The notes under the pieces are model-generated. The model was not told where the DNA came from. It worked only from the letters and a program-made list of their open reading frames with translations, and searched no databases. This document shows, piece by piece, positions 8,280-16,141 of a stretch of DNA of 64,000 bases (position 1 is the stretch's first letter; each line of letters begins with the position of its first letter). Made by a program: the position numbers and the translations under genes. The DNA is from Plantibacter sp. PA-3-X8 (GTDB lineage: Bacteria > Actinomycetota > Actinomycetes > Actinomycetales > Microbacteriaceae), in assembly GCF_003856975.1 (NCBI RefSeq), contig NZ_CP033107.1, positions 3,286,001 through 3,350,000 on the forward strand. The letters run 5' to 3'.

Positions 8280-8532
8280 TGCGGTAGGAGTAACCCGTCG
8301 CACCATCCCAACACAGCTGCTGTTTGGACCACTGCCCGGCGCGAGCGGGATTCCCGAGATGTGTACTCGACCCGAACGAAACGTGCACGATATTCAGGCA
8401 CGTGGCGTTCTTCCCCTGCCACATGCTCAGATTGTCGACCCTGCAGGCAGCCTGCGCTGGAGCCGCGGCAGTCAGCGATACGCCCGTGACCAGAGCCGCC
8501 ATCGCGACAAGACCGAACAGCTTCTTTTTCAT
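8272..8532 (-). CDS. lactococcin 972-like secreted bacteriocin precursor
   Basis: An 86-residue precursor. The N-terminus MKKKLFGLVAMAALVTG...APAQA is a clear Sec signal peptide, with predicted cleavage after residue 28, giving a 58-residue mature peptide. The C-terminal part reads STHLGNPARAGQWSKQQLC and ends GYSYRNA. I compare it from memory with lactococcin 972, whose C-terminus has RAGVWAKA...ASFYYNFW. An earlier WQG (38-40) matches a WQHG in that peptide. Lactococcin 972 itself has no cysteine, but this one has three (30, 45, 74). The ATG at 8532 follows GGGGG and starts the signal peptide. First gene of an overlapping five-gene operon. Confidence 0.6.
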   Translation of the reverse strand: MKKKLFGLVAMAALVTGVSLTAAAPAQAACRVDNLSMWQGKNATCLNIVHVSFGSSTHLGNPARAGQWSKQQLCWDGATGYSYRNA

Positions 8533-8661
8533 CTCAACCCCCGTTGTTCCTGAAACGGCAGCCCATTGAGATAGGCCGCCGTCGGCCCGATTTCGAGCCA
8601 GGTCCAACATATCCAAAATCTAAGATATGAGCAGTCGGCATCTTGGGGGACGGGGCAAGGC

Positions 8662-9504
8662 TCAGCTCCCAGAAACCTCCCCGGCACGCGCGAGAAGTGC
8701 GCGTGCGTGCCTGAGGAGCGGCTCGTCGACCATGCGCCCGGCATGCCGGAAGGCGCCGATGCGGTCGGCGGCAGCCGCCAGTAGCTCCCTCGCCGCGCGC
8801 ACTGCCTCGGGGTCCGGACGGTAAGCGGCCTGGATGATCGGGACCTGCGCGGGATGGATGCACGCCGTCGCAACGAAGCCGACCGCACTCGCATCCTCCG
8901 CCTCTACCGCAAGCGACGCTTGGTCGTTGAGGTCGAGATGGACGGCATCGATCGCGGCGACACCGGCGGCCCCCGCTGCGAGCAGGACGTGCGATCGAGC
9001 GGCGCCCACGACGTCGCGGTAGCGTCCGTCAGAGCGCCTGCTGCTCGTGCCGCCGAGTGACGCCACCAGGTCCTCAGCGCCCCACATCACGGCGACGACC
9101 GAGTCGTGCGCGACGATCGATTCGGCGCGCACGACTCCGGCGGCCGTCTCGCATAGCGCGACGATCGCAACCCCCGGCAGGGCGCGGGCCAGGTCGTCGA
9201 GCTGCGCGACGCTCTCGGTCTTCGCGAGCATCACCGTTCGATAAGCCGTTGTCGCCACGGCGGCGACGTCGGCCGCGAAGTCCGGGCCATCCGCTGGATT
9301 CACCCGCACGATCGTCAGGAGCGGGTCCAACGGATGCTCCACCATCGCTCCGCGACCGATCGCCTTGCGCGCCGCATCGACGGCGTCCTCGAGATCGAGG
9401 ATGACGGCATCCGCACGCTCGGCCGCTTTCGCGAAGCGATCCGGACGGTCTGCTGGGACGAAGAGGATCGCCGGCCCCAGGTCGAACGCCGCGGCGCCGG
9501 TCAC
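8662..9504 (-). CDS. CitE-like acyl-CoA lyase (HpcH/HpaI family)
   Basis: A 280-residue CitE-like beta-hydroxyacyl-CoA lyase. Visible motifs are LDLEDAV (36-42), VRVNP (66-70, CoA/substrate Arg), CET (118-120, metal Glu119) and WGAED (141-145, metal Asp). In Mycobacterium tuberculosis the enzyme in the same gene neighbourhood (Rv2498c) is known to cleave (R)-3-hydroxy-3-methylglutaryl-CoA and related acyl-CoAs in leucine and itaconate breakdown; the same job is likely here. The GTG start overlaps the MaoC stop (GTGA), which settles the start. Last gene of the leucine catabolic operon. Confidence 0.85.
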   Translation of the reverse strand: MTGAAAFDLGPAILFVPADRPDRFAKAAERADAVILDLEDAVDAARKAIGRGAMVEHPLDPLLTIVRVNPADGPDFAADVAAVATTAYRTVMLAKTESVAQLDDLARALPGVAIVALCETAAGVVRAESIVAHDSVVAVMWGAEDLVASLGGTSSRRSDGRYRDVVGAARSHVLLAAGAAGVAAIDAVHLDLNDQASLAVEAEDASAVGFVATACIHPAQVPIIQAAYRPDPEAVRAARELLAAAADRIGAFRHAGRMVDEPLLRHARALLARAGEVSGS

Positions 9505-10001
9505 GATGCACCCGAGCACTGGACGAGCGTGCTCCTGGTCGCGGTCGCGACGACGACGCCGTCCTGGTTCCGACCCGTGTGGAGCAGGGTGACGACACCC
9601 TCGCCCGGCCTTGACGACGACAACCGTTTGGCCGTCACGAGCGTCTCGGCGTACAGCGTGTCGCCGTGGTGCATCGGGTTCGGGAAGGCGATGTCGGTGA
9701 AGCCCAGGTTCGCGACGATCGTCTGCTCGGTGAGCTGTGCGACCGACAGCCCCACGAGCGTCGAGAGCGTCAGCATCGAGTTCACGAGCCGTTCCCCGAA
9801 GGGCCCGGTCGCAGACCACGCGGCATCCACGTGCAGCGACTGCCCGTTCATCGTGAGCGTCGAGAACAGGACGTTGTCAGCTTCCGTGAGGGTGCGTCCG
9901 GGGCGATGGCGGTAGGTCGCACCCACCACGAACTCCTCGAAGTACAGACCTCGCTGTTCGATCACGGGGCCGGACGACGTCTCGGACGAGTCGGTCATCA
10001 T
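9501..10001 (-). CDS. MaoC family dehydratase (acyl-CoA hydratase)
   Basis: A 166-residue hot-dog-fold protein of the MaoC-like hydratase family. Segments such as TLTEADNVLFSTLTMN (about 37-52), FPNPMHHGDTLYAET (105-119) and a C-terminal RNQDGVVVATATRSTLV are typical. In the comparable mycobacterial locus this protein (Rv2499c) precedes the CitE-like lyase and is thought to hydrate an unsaturated acyl-CoA such as 3-methylglutaconyl-CoA. It lies four bases after the acyl-CoA dehydrogenase stop and is coupled to the lyase by GTGA. ATG at 9998 is an equal alternative start. Confidence 0.85.
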   Translation of the reverse strand: MMTDSSETSSGPVIEQRGLYFEEFVVGATYRHRPGRTLTEADNVLFSTLTMNGQSLHVDAAWSATGPFGERLVNSMLTLSTLVGLSVAQLTEQTIVANLGFTDIAFPNPMHHGDTLYAETLVTAKRLSSSRPGEGVVTLLHTGRNQDGVVVATATRSTLVQCSGAS

Positions 10002-10005
10002 GACC

Positions 10006-11172
10006 TCACGACGCGAAGCCGAGTTCGCGGGCGATGATCATGAGCTGCACCTCGGTGGTGCCCTCACCGATCTCGAGGATCTTCGAGTCCCGGTAGTGCC
10101 GCGCCACCGGGTTCTCGTTGAGGAACCCGTAGCCGCCGAAGATCTGGGTCGCGTCGCGGGCGTTGTCCATCGCGGCCTCCCCGGCGACCATCTTCGCGAT
10201 CGAGGCCTCCATCTTGTAGGGCGCTCCCCGGAGCATGCGCGACGCGGCGTCGTAGTAGGCCTGCCTGGCGGTGTGGACCCTCGCCTGCATCTTCGCGATC
10301 CGGAAGGCGATCCACTGGTTGTCACCGATCGCCCGACCGAACACGACCCGCTCCTTGGCGTAGCGGATCGCCTCCTCGAGGCAGCCCTGGGCAGCTCCGA
10401 CGGCGAGCGCGGCCACGGCGATCCGTCCACCGTCGAGCGCCGTGAGGAAGTTGGCGTATCCGCGCCCGCGTTCGCCGAGCAGGTTGCCCTCCGGCACGCG
10501 GACGTCCTCGAACCGCAGGGGGTGGGTGTCGGAGGTGTGCCACCCGACCTTGTCGTAGGGCGGTAGCGCGGTGAAGCCCGGCGTCGGGACCGGCACGAGG
10601 ATCGACGACAACTCCTTCGTCACCCGGCCGTCGGATCGGACCCGCTCCCCCGTGACGGCCGTGACCGTCACGAGACGGGTGATCTCGCTCCCGGAGTTGG
10701 TGATGAACTGCTTCGTGCCGTTGATCACCCACTCACCGTCGACGAGCTCGGCGGTGGTCTCCGTCGCGCCTGCATCACTGCCGGCACGCGCCTCGGTGAG
10801 GCCGAACGCGGCGAGCGCCTGCCCGCTCGCGAGCTGCGGGATCCATTCCTCGCGCTGGGCGTCGGTGCCGTACAGGTAGATCGGCATGGCTCCGAGGCCG
10901 ACGCCGGCCTCGAGGGTGACGCCGATGCTCTGGTCGACGCGTCCGAGCTGCTCGACGGCGAGGCAGAGCGCGAAGTAGTCCATCCCCCCGCCGCCGAGTT
11001 CCTTCGGGAACGGCAGCCCGAAGAGTCCGAGCTCCCCCATCTGCGCGATGATGTCGTACGGCAGACGCCGTTCCGTGTCGTACTGATAGGCGGCGGGCGC
11101 GACGACCTCGTCGGCGAACGCCTTGACCGTGTCGACGATCCGCTGGTGCTCGGGGCTGAGCTCGGTGTTCAT
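10006..11172 (-). CDS. acyl-CoA dehydrogenase (isovaleryl/2-methylacyl-CoA type)
   Basis: A 388-residue FAD-dependent acyl-CoA dehydrogenase. Visible signatures are LGLFGLPFPKELGGGGMDYF, FGLTEARAGSDAG for substrate/flavin contact, and QIFGGYGFLNENPVARHYRD near the C-terminus. A Glu at 370 in LEIGEGTTE stands where medium- and short-chain enzymes keep the catalytic base. Most isovaleryl-CoA dehydrogenases have Ala there, so the favoured substrate may be 2-methyl-branched rather than isovaleryl-CoA. The counterpart in M. tuberculosis is fadE19. ATG 11172 overlaps the carboxylase stop (ATGA), fixing the start. Confidence 0.9.
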   Translation of the reverse strand: MNTELSPEHQRIVDTVKAFADEVVAPAAYQYDTERRLPYDIIAQMGELGLFGLPFPKELGGGGMDYFALCLAVEQLGRVDQSIGVTLEAGVGLGAMPIYLYGTDAQREEWIPQLASGQALAAFGLTEARAGSDAGATETTAELVDGEWVINGTKQFITNSGSEITRLVTVTAVTGERVRSDGRVTKELSSILVPVPTPGFTALPPYDKVGWHTSDTHPLRFEDVRVPEGNLLGERGRGYANFLTALDGGRIAVAALAVGAAQGCLEEAIRYAKERVVFGRAIGDNQWIAFRIAKMQARVHTARQAYYDAASRMLRGAPYKMEASIAKMVAGEAAMDNARDATQIFGGYGFLNENPVARHYRDSKILEIGEGTTEVQLMIIARELGFAS

Positions 11173-13280
11173 GCTGATGCTCCGTTCGTGGGTGCTGCAT
11201 CGGTTGGGGCTGCGTTCAGGTGTGCTGCGACGGGGTCTGCGACGATCGTCGCGACCGACTGACGGGTGGTGACCGTGCCACCCGTGGCGACGTGGAGGGT
11301 GACCGTGCCGTCGGTCGTGGCGGTGAGGAGGTGCTCCATCTTCATCGCTTCGACGGTGACGAGCGGCTGACCGGCGGTGACGGCGTCGCCGCTCGTGACG
11401 TGCACGGCCGTGACGGTGCCGGGCATCGGCGTGCGCACCTCCGGATCGACCGCACCGGCCGCAGTCGGATCCCCGCCGACTGGGAGCGCCCCACGCGGGA
11501 CCACCTCGACCACACTGATGGCATCGTCGAGCGCGATCCATCGTTCGTCCCCCACGCGGACGGTCTCCAACGGGGTGCTGACACCGTCGTGCTCGAACCG
11601 CAGGGTGCCGTCCGACCGGCTGAGGACCGCGGCCCGGGTCGGTGCCGCGTCATCGACGGAGACGCTCGCGTCGTCGCTCGACCCACGCACCTCGATGCGG
11701 ACGATGCGTCCGTCCTCAAGACGCAGGTGCTGTCGCGTCGGTGCTGCCGCGCCGAGGCGCCACCCACCGGGATCCGACCACGGCGTCCCGAGTCCGGCGG
11801 TCCGCGCTGCGGCCTCGAATCGTCGGTCGTCCGTTTCGGCGAGCGCCCCTGCGGTCAGGACCCGCTCGGACGTCGCGGCGGACGGGCTGTCGTCGAGCAG
11901 GTCGGCGATGAGTCCGGTGTGCAGTCGTCCCGCGACGACGTCCTCGTCGGCGAGGAGCCGCCGGAGGAAGCCGAGGTTCGTGCGGACACCGAAGACCACC
12001 GTCGCCGCGAGCGCGGCGTCGAGTCGCCGGAGCGCGGTCCCGCGATCCTCCGCCCAGCACACGATCTTCGCGAGCATGGGGTCGTACCAGGGGCCGACGA
12101 ACTGCCCGGCGGCGATGCCGCCGTCGACGCGGACGCCCGGCCCGTGCGGCAGACGCACCCGCTCGAGCACCCCGGTCTGGGGCAGGAAGCCGCTCGACGG
12201 GTCCTCCGCGTACAGCCGCGCCTCCACCGCGTGACCACGCAGGACGACGTCGTCCTGCGTCATCGCCAGCGGTTCACCGGCGGCGACGCGCACCTGCCAC
12301 TCCACGAGGTCGAGCCCCGTGACGAGCTCGGTGACCGGATGCTCCACCTGCAACCGCGTGTTCATCTCGAGGAAGGCGAACTCGTCGGGTCGGTCGTCGG
12401 CGACGAGGAACTCGACGGTCCCCACCCCTCGGTAGCCGACGCTCCGTGCGACCGTGCAGGCCGCCTCGCCGAGTCGCGCCCGCTGCCGGTCGTCGACGAG
12501 CGGCGACGGGGACTCCTCCACCACCTTCTGGTGCCGACGCTGGAGCGAGCACTCGCGCTCCCCGAGGTGCACGACCGCACCGTGGGCGTCCGCGAGCACC
12601 TGCACCTCGATGTGCCGGGGTCTCGTGACGAACCGCTCGAGGAGGAGCGTGGCGTCGCCGAAGGCCGCCTCGGCCACCCGGTGCGCGGAGGCGATGACCG
12701 ATGGGAGCTCCTCGGCGCGCTCCACCACCTGCATCCCCTTGCCGCCGCCACCGCCCGCCGGCTTGACGATGAGCGGGAAGCCGATGGCGACACCGGCACG
12801 GACGAGCGCGTCGTCGTCGAGCGAGGCGTCGGCGACGCCCTCGATGATCGGGACGCCTCGAGCCGCGACGTGGTCCTTCGCCCGGATCTTGTCGCCCATG
12901 AGGACCAGGGCGCGCTCGTCCGGTCCGATGAAGACGATCCCGGCAGCGGCGAGCGCCCTCGCGAGCGCGGGTTGTTCGGACAGGAAGCCGTAGCCCGGGT
13001 GCACCGCCTCGGCCCCGGTCGTGACGGCGGCTCGGACGACGGCGTCGACGTCGAGGTAGCTGTCCGCGGCGGGCGCGGGTCCCAGGCGGACGGCGCGGTC
13101 CGCGAGCCGGACATGCGGGGCGTCGCGGTCAGGGTCGCTGAAGACCGCGATGCTCTCGATGTCCATCGCTGTGAGCGTGCGGATCACCCGACAGGCGATC
13201 TCGCCGCGGTTCGCGACGAGGACGGAGCGGAAGGGGCGCGCGGATGCGTGGCCCGGCCGGTTCGGTGTCTGGATCGTCAT
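11169..13280 (-). CDS. methylcrotonoyl-CoA carboxylase alpha subunit (biotin carboxylase + BCCP)
   Basis: A 703-residue fusion. Residues about 15-470 form the biotin carboxylase (VANRGEIACRV, VHPGYGFLSEQPALA, the ATP-grasp glycine loop GGGGGKGMQV and EMNTRLQVEHPVTE). A linking domain follows, and the C-terminal biotinyl carrier domain holds VEAMKMEHLL with the biotin-accepting Lys at about 647. It carboxylates biotin for the partner carboxyltransferase encoded just upstream in the operon. Equivalent to AccA1 of mycobacteria. The ATG at 13280 was chosen by domain start; the long upstream open frame is antisense-like noise over the neighbouring gene. Confidence 0.93.
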   Translation of the reverse strand: MTIQTPNRPGHASARPFRSVLVANRGEIACRVIRTLTAMDIESIAVFSDPDRDAPHVRLADRAVRLGPAPAADSYLDVDAVVRAAVTTGAEAVHPGYGFLSEQPALARALAAAGIVFIGPDERALVLMGDKIRAKDHVAARGVPIIEGVADASLDDDALVRAGVAIGFPLIVKPAGGGGGKGMQVVERAEELPSVIASAHRVAEAAFGDATLLLERFVTRPRHIEVQVLADAHGAVVHLGERECSLQRRHQKVVEESPSPLVDDRQRARLGEAACTVARSVGYRGVGTVEFLVADDRPDEFAFLEMNTRLQVEHPVTELVTGLDLVEWQVRVAAGEPLAMTQDDVVLRGHAVEARLYAEDPSSGFLPQTGVLERVRLPHGPGVRVDGGIAAGQFVGPWYDPMLAKIVCWAEDRGTALRRLDAALAATVVFGVRTNLGFLRRLLADEDVVAGRLHTGLIADLLDDSPSAATSERVLTAGALAETDDRRFEAAARTAGLGTPWSDPGGWRLGAAAPTRQHLRLEDGRIVRIEVRGSSDDASVSVDDAAPTRAAVLSRSDGTLRFEHDGVSTPLETVRVGDERWIALDDAISVVEVVPRGALPVGGDPTAAGAVDPEVRTPMPGTVTAVHVTSGDAVTAGQPLVTVEAMKMEHLLTATTDGTVTLHVATGGTVTTRQSVATIVADPVAAHLNAAPTDAAPTNGASA

Positions 13281-13284
13281 GCCG

Positions 13285-14925
13285 TCACATCCTGAAGAGG
13301 CCGAGGCCAGGTTCTGGCAGGGGCGCGCGGGAGCACACCTCGAGCGCGAGTCCGAGGACCGTGCGGGTCCGGGCGGGGTCGATGATGCCGTCGTCCCAGA
13401 GCCGCGCGGTCGAGTAGTACGGGTTGCCCTGCTCCTCGAAGTCGGCGAGGATCGGCGCCCGGAAGTCCTCCTCCGCCTGGGCGGTCCACGCCTCACCGCG
13501 GGCCTCGAGTTGGTCGCGCTTGACGGTCGCGAGGACACTCGCCGCCTGTTGTCCCCCCATGACGGAGATGCGCGCGCCCGGCCACATCCAGAGGAACCGG
13601 GGATCGTAGGCGCGGCCGCACATGGAGTAGTTGCCGGCGCCGAACGAACCACCGATCACGACCGTCAGCTTCGGCACCCGGGTGGTCGCGACCGCGGTGA
13701 CCATCTTCGCGCCGTGCTTGGCGATGCCTCCGGCCTCGGCGTCACTGCCGACCATGAAGCCCGAGATGTTCTGGAGGAACAGCAACGGGATGCCGCGCTG
13801 GTCGGCGAGCTCGATGAAGTGAGCGCCCTTCAGGGCCGACTCGCTGAAGAGCACGCCGTTGTTCGCGATGATGCCGACGGGGTGCCCGTGCAGCCTCGCG
13901 AACCCGGTCACGAGGGTGTCGCCGTACTCGCGTTTGAACTCCGAGAAGTCACTGCCGTCGACGAGCCGCGCGATCACCTCACGGACGTCGTAGGCCGTCT
14001 GCAGCTCCGCCGGCACGACGCCGTACAGCTCTGCCTCCGGGACGACCGGCGGCACACTGGGACGCACCTCCCACGCGCGCGGGTGGGGCGCCGGCAGCGT
14101 CGCGACCGCATCCCGGAGGATGTCGAGCGCGTCCGCGTCGTCGTCGGCGAGGTGGTCCGTGACCCCCGACACCCGGGCGTGGAGGTCGCCGCCGCCGAGT
14201 TGCTCCGGCGTCACGACCTCGCCGATCGCGGCCTTCACGAGCGGTGGACCGCCTAGGAAGATCGTGCCCTGGCCACGCACGATCACGTTCTCGTCGCTCA
14301 TGGCGGGGACGTACGCGCCTCCGGCGGTGCAGGACCCGAGTACGGCGGCGAGTTGCGGGATGCCGGCCGCCGACATCCTGGCCTGATTGAAGAAGATCCG
14401 GCCGAAGTGGTCGCGATCGGGGAAGACCTCGTCCTGCGTCGGGAGGTTCGCTCCCCCGGAGTCGACGAGGTACAGGCACGGCAGTCGGTTCGCGGCCGCG
14501 ATCTCCTGGGCCCGGAGGTGCTTCTTCACCGTCATCGGGAAGTACGAGCCGCCCTTCGCGGTCGCGTCGTTCGACACGACGAGCACGTGTCGTCCGTGGA
14601 CGAGGCCGATCCCGGCGATGACCCCGGCGCCGGGAGTCGCGTCGTCGTACATGCCGTGCGCGGCCAAGGGCGCGATCTCCAGGAAGGGGCTGCCCTCGTC
14701 GAGCAGACGGTCGACCCGATCGCGCGGCAGCAGCTTCCCCCGGGCGACATGCCGGGCCCGCGACGCCTCCGGGCCGCCCAGGGCCGCGGTCGCCATCGTC
14801 TGCTCGAGCACCGTCACGAGCGTCCGCTGGGCCGCCTCCTGCTCGCGGAATCTGGCTGAGGTGGGATCGGCACCGCTCGTGAGGGTGGGCACTCGGGCTC
14901 CTGTCGTCATCGACCGTGAGTGCAT
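13285..14925 (-). CDS. methylcrotonoyl-CoA carboxylase beta subunit
   Basis: A 546-residue carboxyltransferase, full length for the family. Motifs fitting methylcrotonyl-CoA rather than propionyl-CoA carboxylase are [36 protein letters not shown] and [16 protein letters not shown] in the N-half. In the C-half are [20 protein letters not shown] and [20 protein letters not shown]. It moves the carboxyl group from biotin to 3-methylcrotonyl-CoA in leucine breakdown. ATG 14925 has GGTGAG seven bases upstream; ATG 14910 is the alternative. The start codon lies at the edge of a palindrome shared with the divergent TetR gene, suggesting repression at this promoter. Confidence 0.93.
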   Translation of the reverse strand: MHSRSMTTGARVPTLTSGADPTSARFREQEAAQRTLVTVLEQTMATAALGGPEASRARHVARGKLLPRDRVDRLLDEGSPFLEIAPLAAHGMYDDATPGAGVIAGIGLVHGRHVLVVSNDATAKGGSYFPMTVKKHLRAQEIAAANRLPCLYLVDSGGANLPTQDEVFPDRDHFGRIFFNQARMSAAGIPQLAAVLGSCTAGGAYVPAMSDENVIVRGQGTIFLGGPPLVKAAIGEVVTPEQLGGGDLHARVSGVTDHLADDDADALDILRDAVATLPAPHPRAWEVRPSVPPVVPEAELYGVVPAELQTAYDVREVIARLVDGSDFSEFKREYGDTLVTGFARLHGHPVGIIANNGVLFSESALKGAHFIELADQRGIPLLFLQNISGFMVGSDAEAGGIAKHGAKMVTAVATTRVPKLTVVIGGSFGAGNYSMCGRAYDPRFLWMWPGARISVMGGQQAASVLATVKRDQLEARGEAWTAQAEEDFRAPILADFEEQGNPYYSTARLWDDGIIDPARTRTVLGLALEVCSRAPLPEPGLGLFRM

Positions 14926-14948
14926 TCAGTTACTCACCACTCACTGAA
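14925..14948. promoter_or_regulatory. imperfect palindrome, possible TetR operator 1
   Basis: TTCAGT and ACTGAA form perfect six-base arms around a 12-base centre that is itself partly symmetric. It overlaps the start of the carboxyltransferase gene and lies in the 72-base divergent region with the TetR gene. TetR-family regulators typically bind such dyads next to their own gene. A second site with the same half-site follows. Assignment is inference. Confidence 0.5.
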
Positions 14949-14958
14949 AGAGAGGTTA

Positions 14959-14972
14959 CAGTTCATTAACTG
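14959..14972. promoter_or_regulatory. palindrome, possible TetR operator 2
   Basis: CAGTT-CATT-AACTG, followed by AA, so that ACTGAA occurs again as in the first palindrome, eleven bases away. It is AT-rich against the high-GC background, as expected for a promoter. It sits 25 bases upstream of the TetR start codon. Confidence 0.5.
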
Positions 14973-14997
14973 AAAAAGTCCACCCCGAGGAGAGCCG

Positions 14998-15630
14998 ATG
15001 ACCGGTCGTGACACACCGTCCCCGAACCCGCCGCATCTCGGGCGCTCGGAGGCGAAAGCGGCACGTCGCTCGGCCCTCCTGCGGTCAGCAGCCGGACTGT
15101 TCGCCGAGCGCGGCTTCGCCGGGGTGTCGATGGAGGACCTCGGAACGGCCGTCGGCATGAGCGGACCCGCCGTCTACCGCCACTTCCCGAGCAAGCAGGC
15201 CGTCCTCGCAGCACTCCTCGTCGGCGTCAGTCAGGATCTGCTGGACGGCGGGACCCGCGAGGTCGAGCAGGCTCCCGACAGCGATCGGGCACTGCGTTCG
15301 CTGGTCACCTTCCACGTGGCCTTCGCCCTCGACGACCCCGACGTGATCCGCATCCAGGACCACGACCTCGACAGCCTGGCACCGGACGACCGCCGCGCGG
15401 TCCGCACCCTCCAGCGGCGGTACGTCGAGCGGTGGGTGGACGTCCTCACGACGCTGCATCCCACGATCCCCGCGGCGGAACTGCGGGTCCGCGCGCTCGC
15501 GGGATTCGGACTGATCAACTCCACGTCCCACAGCACCTCCCTCGGCAGGAACGAGGCCGGGACACCCGACCGCGAGGCGGTGCGCTCGACGCTCGAGCGG
15601 ATGGCACTGGCCGCCCTGCTCGCCGCGTGA
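14998..15630 (+). CDS. TetR family transcriptional regulator of the keto-acid locus
   Basis: A 210-residue TetR-type repressor. The helix-turn-helix is at about residues 24-70, with LFAERGFAGVSMEDLGTAVG followed by GPAVYRHFPSKQAVLAALL; the remainder is the helical ligand domain. Divergent from the carboxylase operon with two palindromes between. In mycobacteria a TetR protein next to the matching genes (BkaR) represses branched-chain keto-acid genes, so an acyl-CoA or keto-acid signal is likely. GAGGAGA seven bases before the ATG is a good ribosome binding site. Confidence 0.88.
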   Translation: MTGRDTPSPNPPHLGRSEAKAARRSALLRSAAGLFAERGFAGVSMEDLGTAVGMSGPAVYRHFPSKQAVLAALLVGVSQDLLDGGTREVEQAPDSDRALRSLVTFHVAFALDDPDVIRIQDHDLDSLAPDDRRAVRTLQRRYVERWVDVLTTLHPTIPAAELRVRALAGFGLINSTSHSTSLGRNEAGTPDREAVRSTLERMALAALLAA

Positions 15631-15645
15631 GGACGCGGGACAGGT

Positions 15646-16023
15646 TCAGTCGACGAGCACGGACAGGACGTTCCCCGCTGGATCGGTGAACCAGGCGATG
15701 TCCGGGCCGTTCCCGCGCATGATCCCCTTCGCATCCGTCGGCAGGACGTCGTCGGGGTAGAGCTTCGTCACCACACCGCGGGCCTGCAGCTCGTCGACCG
15801 CCGTGTCGATGTCGTCGACCACGAGGTTCAGCACGGTGAACGAGGCTGGTGTGTGGTCAGGCTTCCCGTAGACGAGCACCGACCCGCCGGCGGGCAGCGC
15901 CACGTCCAGGAATCCCATGGCGTTGTCGGTGACCGTGAGACCGAGGACGTCCCGGTAGAACGCCCTCGCCGCGTCGATGTCGTCGACCGAGAACCCGCTG
16001 AAGACATCCGTGTAGGTGACCAT
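15646..16023 (-). CDS. VOC (glyoxalase/bleomycin-resistance fold) family protein
   Basis: A 125-residue single VOC-domain protein. The two beta-alpha-beta halves are visible: FSVDDIDAARAFYRDVLGLTV (11-31) and LVVDDIDTAVDELQARGV (about 67-84). It ends in DIAWFTDPAGNVLSVLVD. Metal ligands cannot be assigned with certainty. AAGGAG lies six bases before the ATG. It sits between the TetR gene and the dehydrogenase operon on the minus strand; a role as a methylmalonyl-CoA epimerase-like or resistance protein is possible but not supported. Substrate unknown. Confidence 0.82.
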   Translation of the reverse strand: MVTYTDVFSGFSVDDIDAARAFYRDVLGLTVTDNAMGFLDVALPAGGSVLVYGKPDHTPASFTVLNLVVDDIDTAVDELQARGVVTKLYPDDVLPTDAKGIMRGNGPDIAWFTDPAGNVLSVLVD

Positions 16024-16141
16024 GAGCCGCTCCTTTGCTGATTCCCGATGCGTACACGATGCACGATGCCACGTCGCGGCCGTCGCGTCCAGGCCCGAAC
16101 GGCCGCCGGGGCCGGCGAGCGCGAGGGCCTGGACTCGACGA

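Noticed and set aside
11220..13295. A 691-codon plus-strand frame opposite the biotin carboxylase gene
   Set aside because: Antisense shadow; the minus-strand frame has all biotin carboxylase motifs.
15646..16023. VOC protein as methylmalonyl-CoA epimerase of the keto-acid pathway
   Set aside because: Length and context are tempting, but the epimerase metal-ligand pattern could not be confirmed, so only the fold is claimed.
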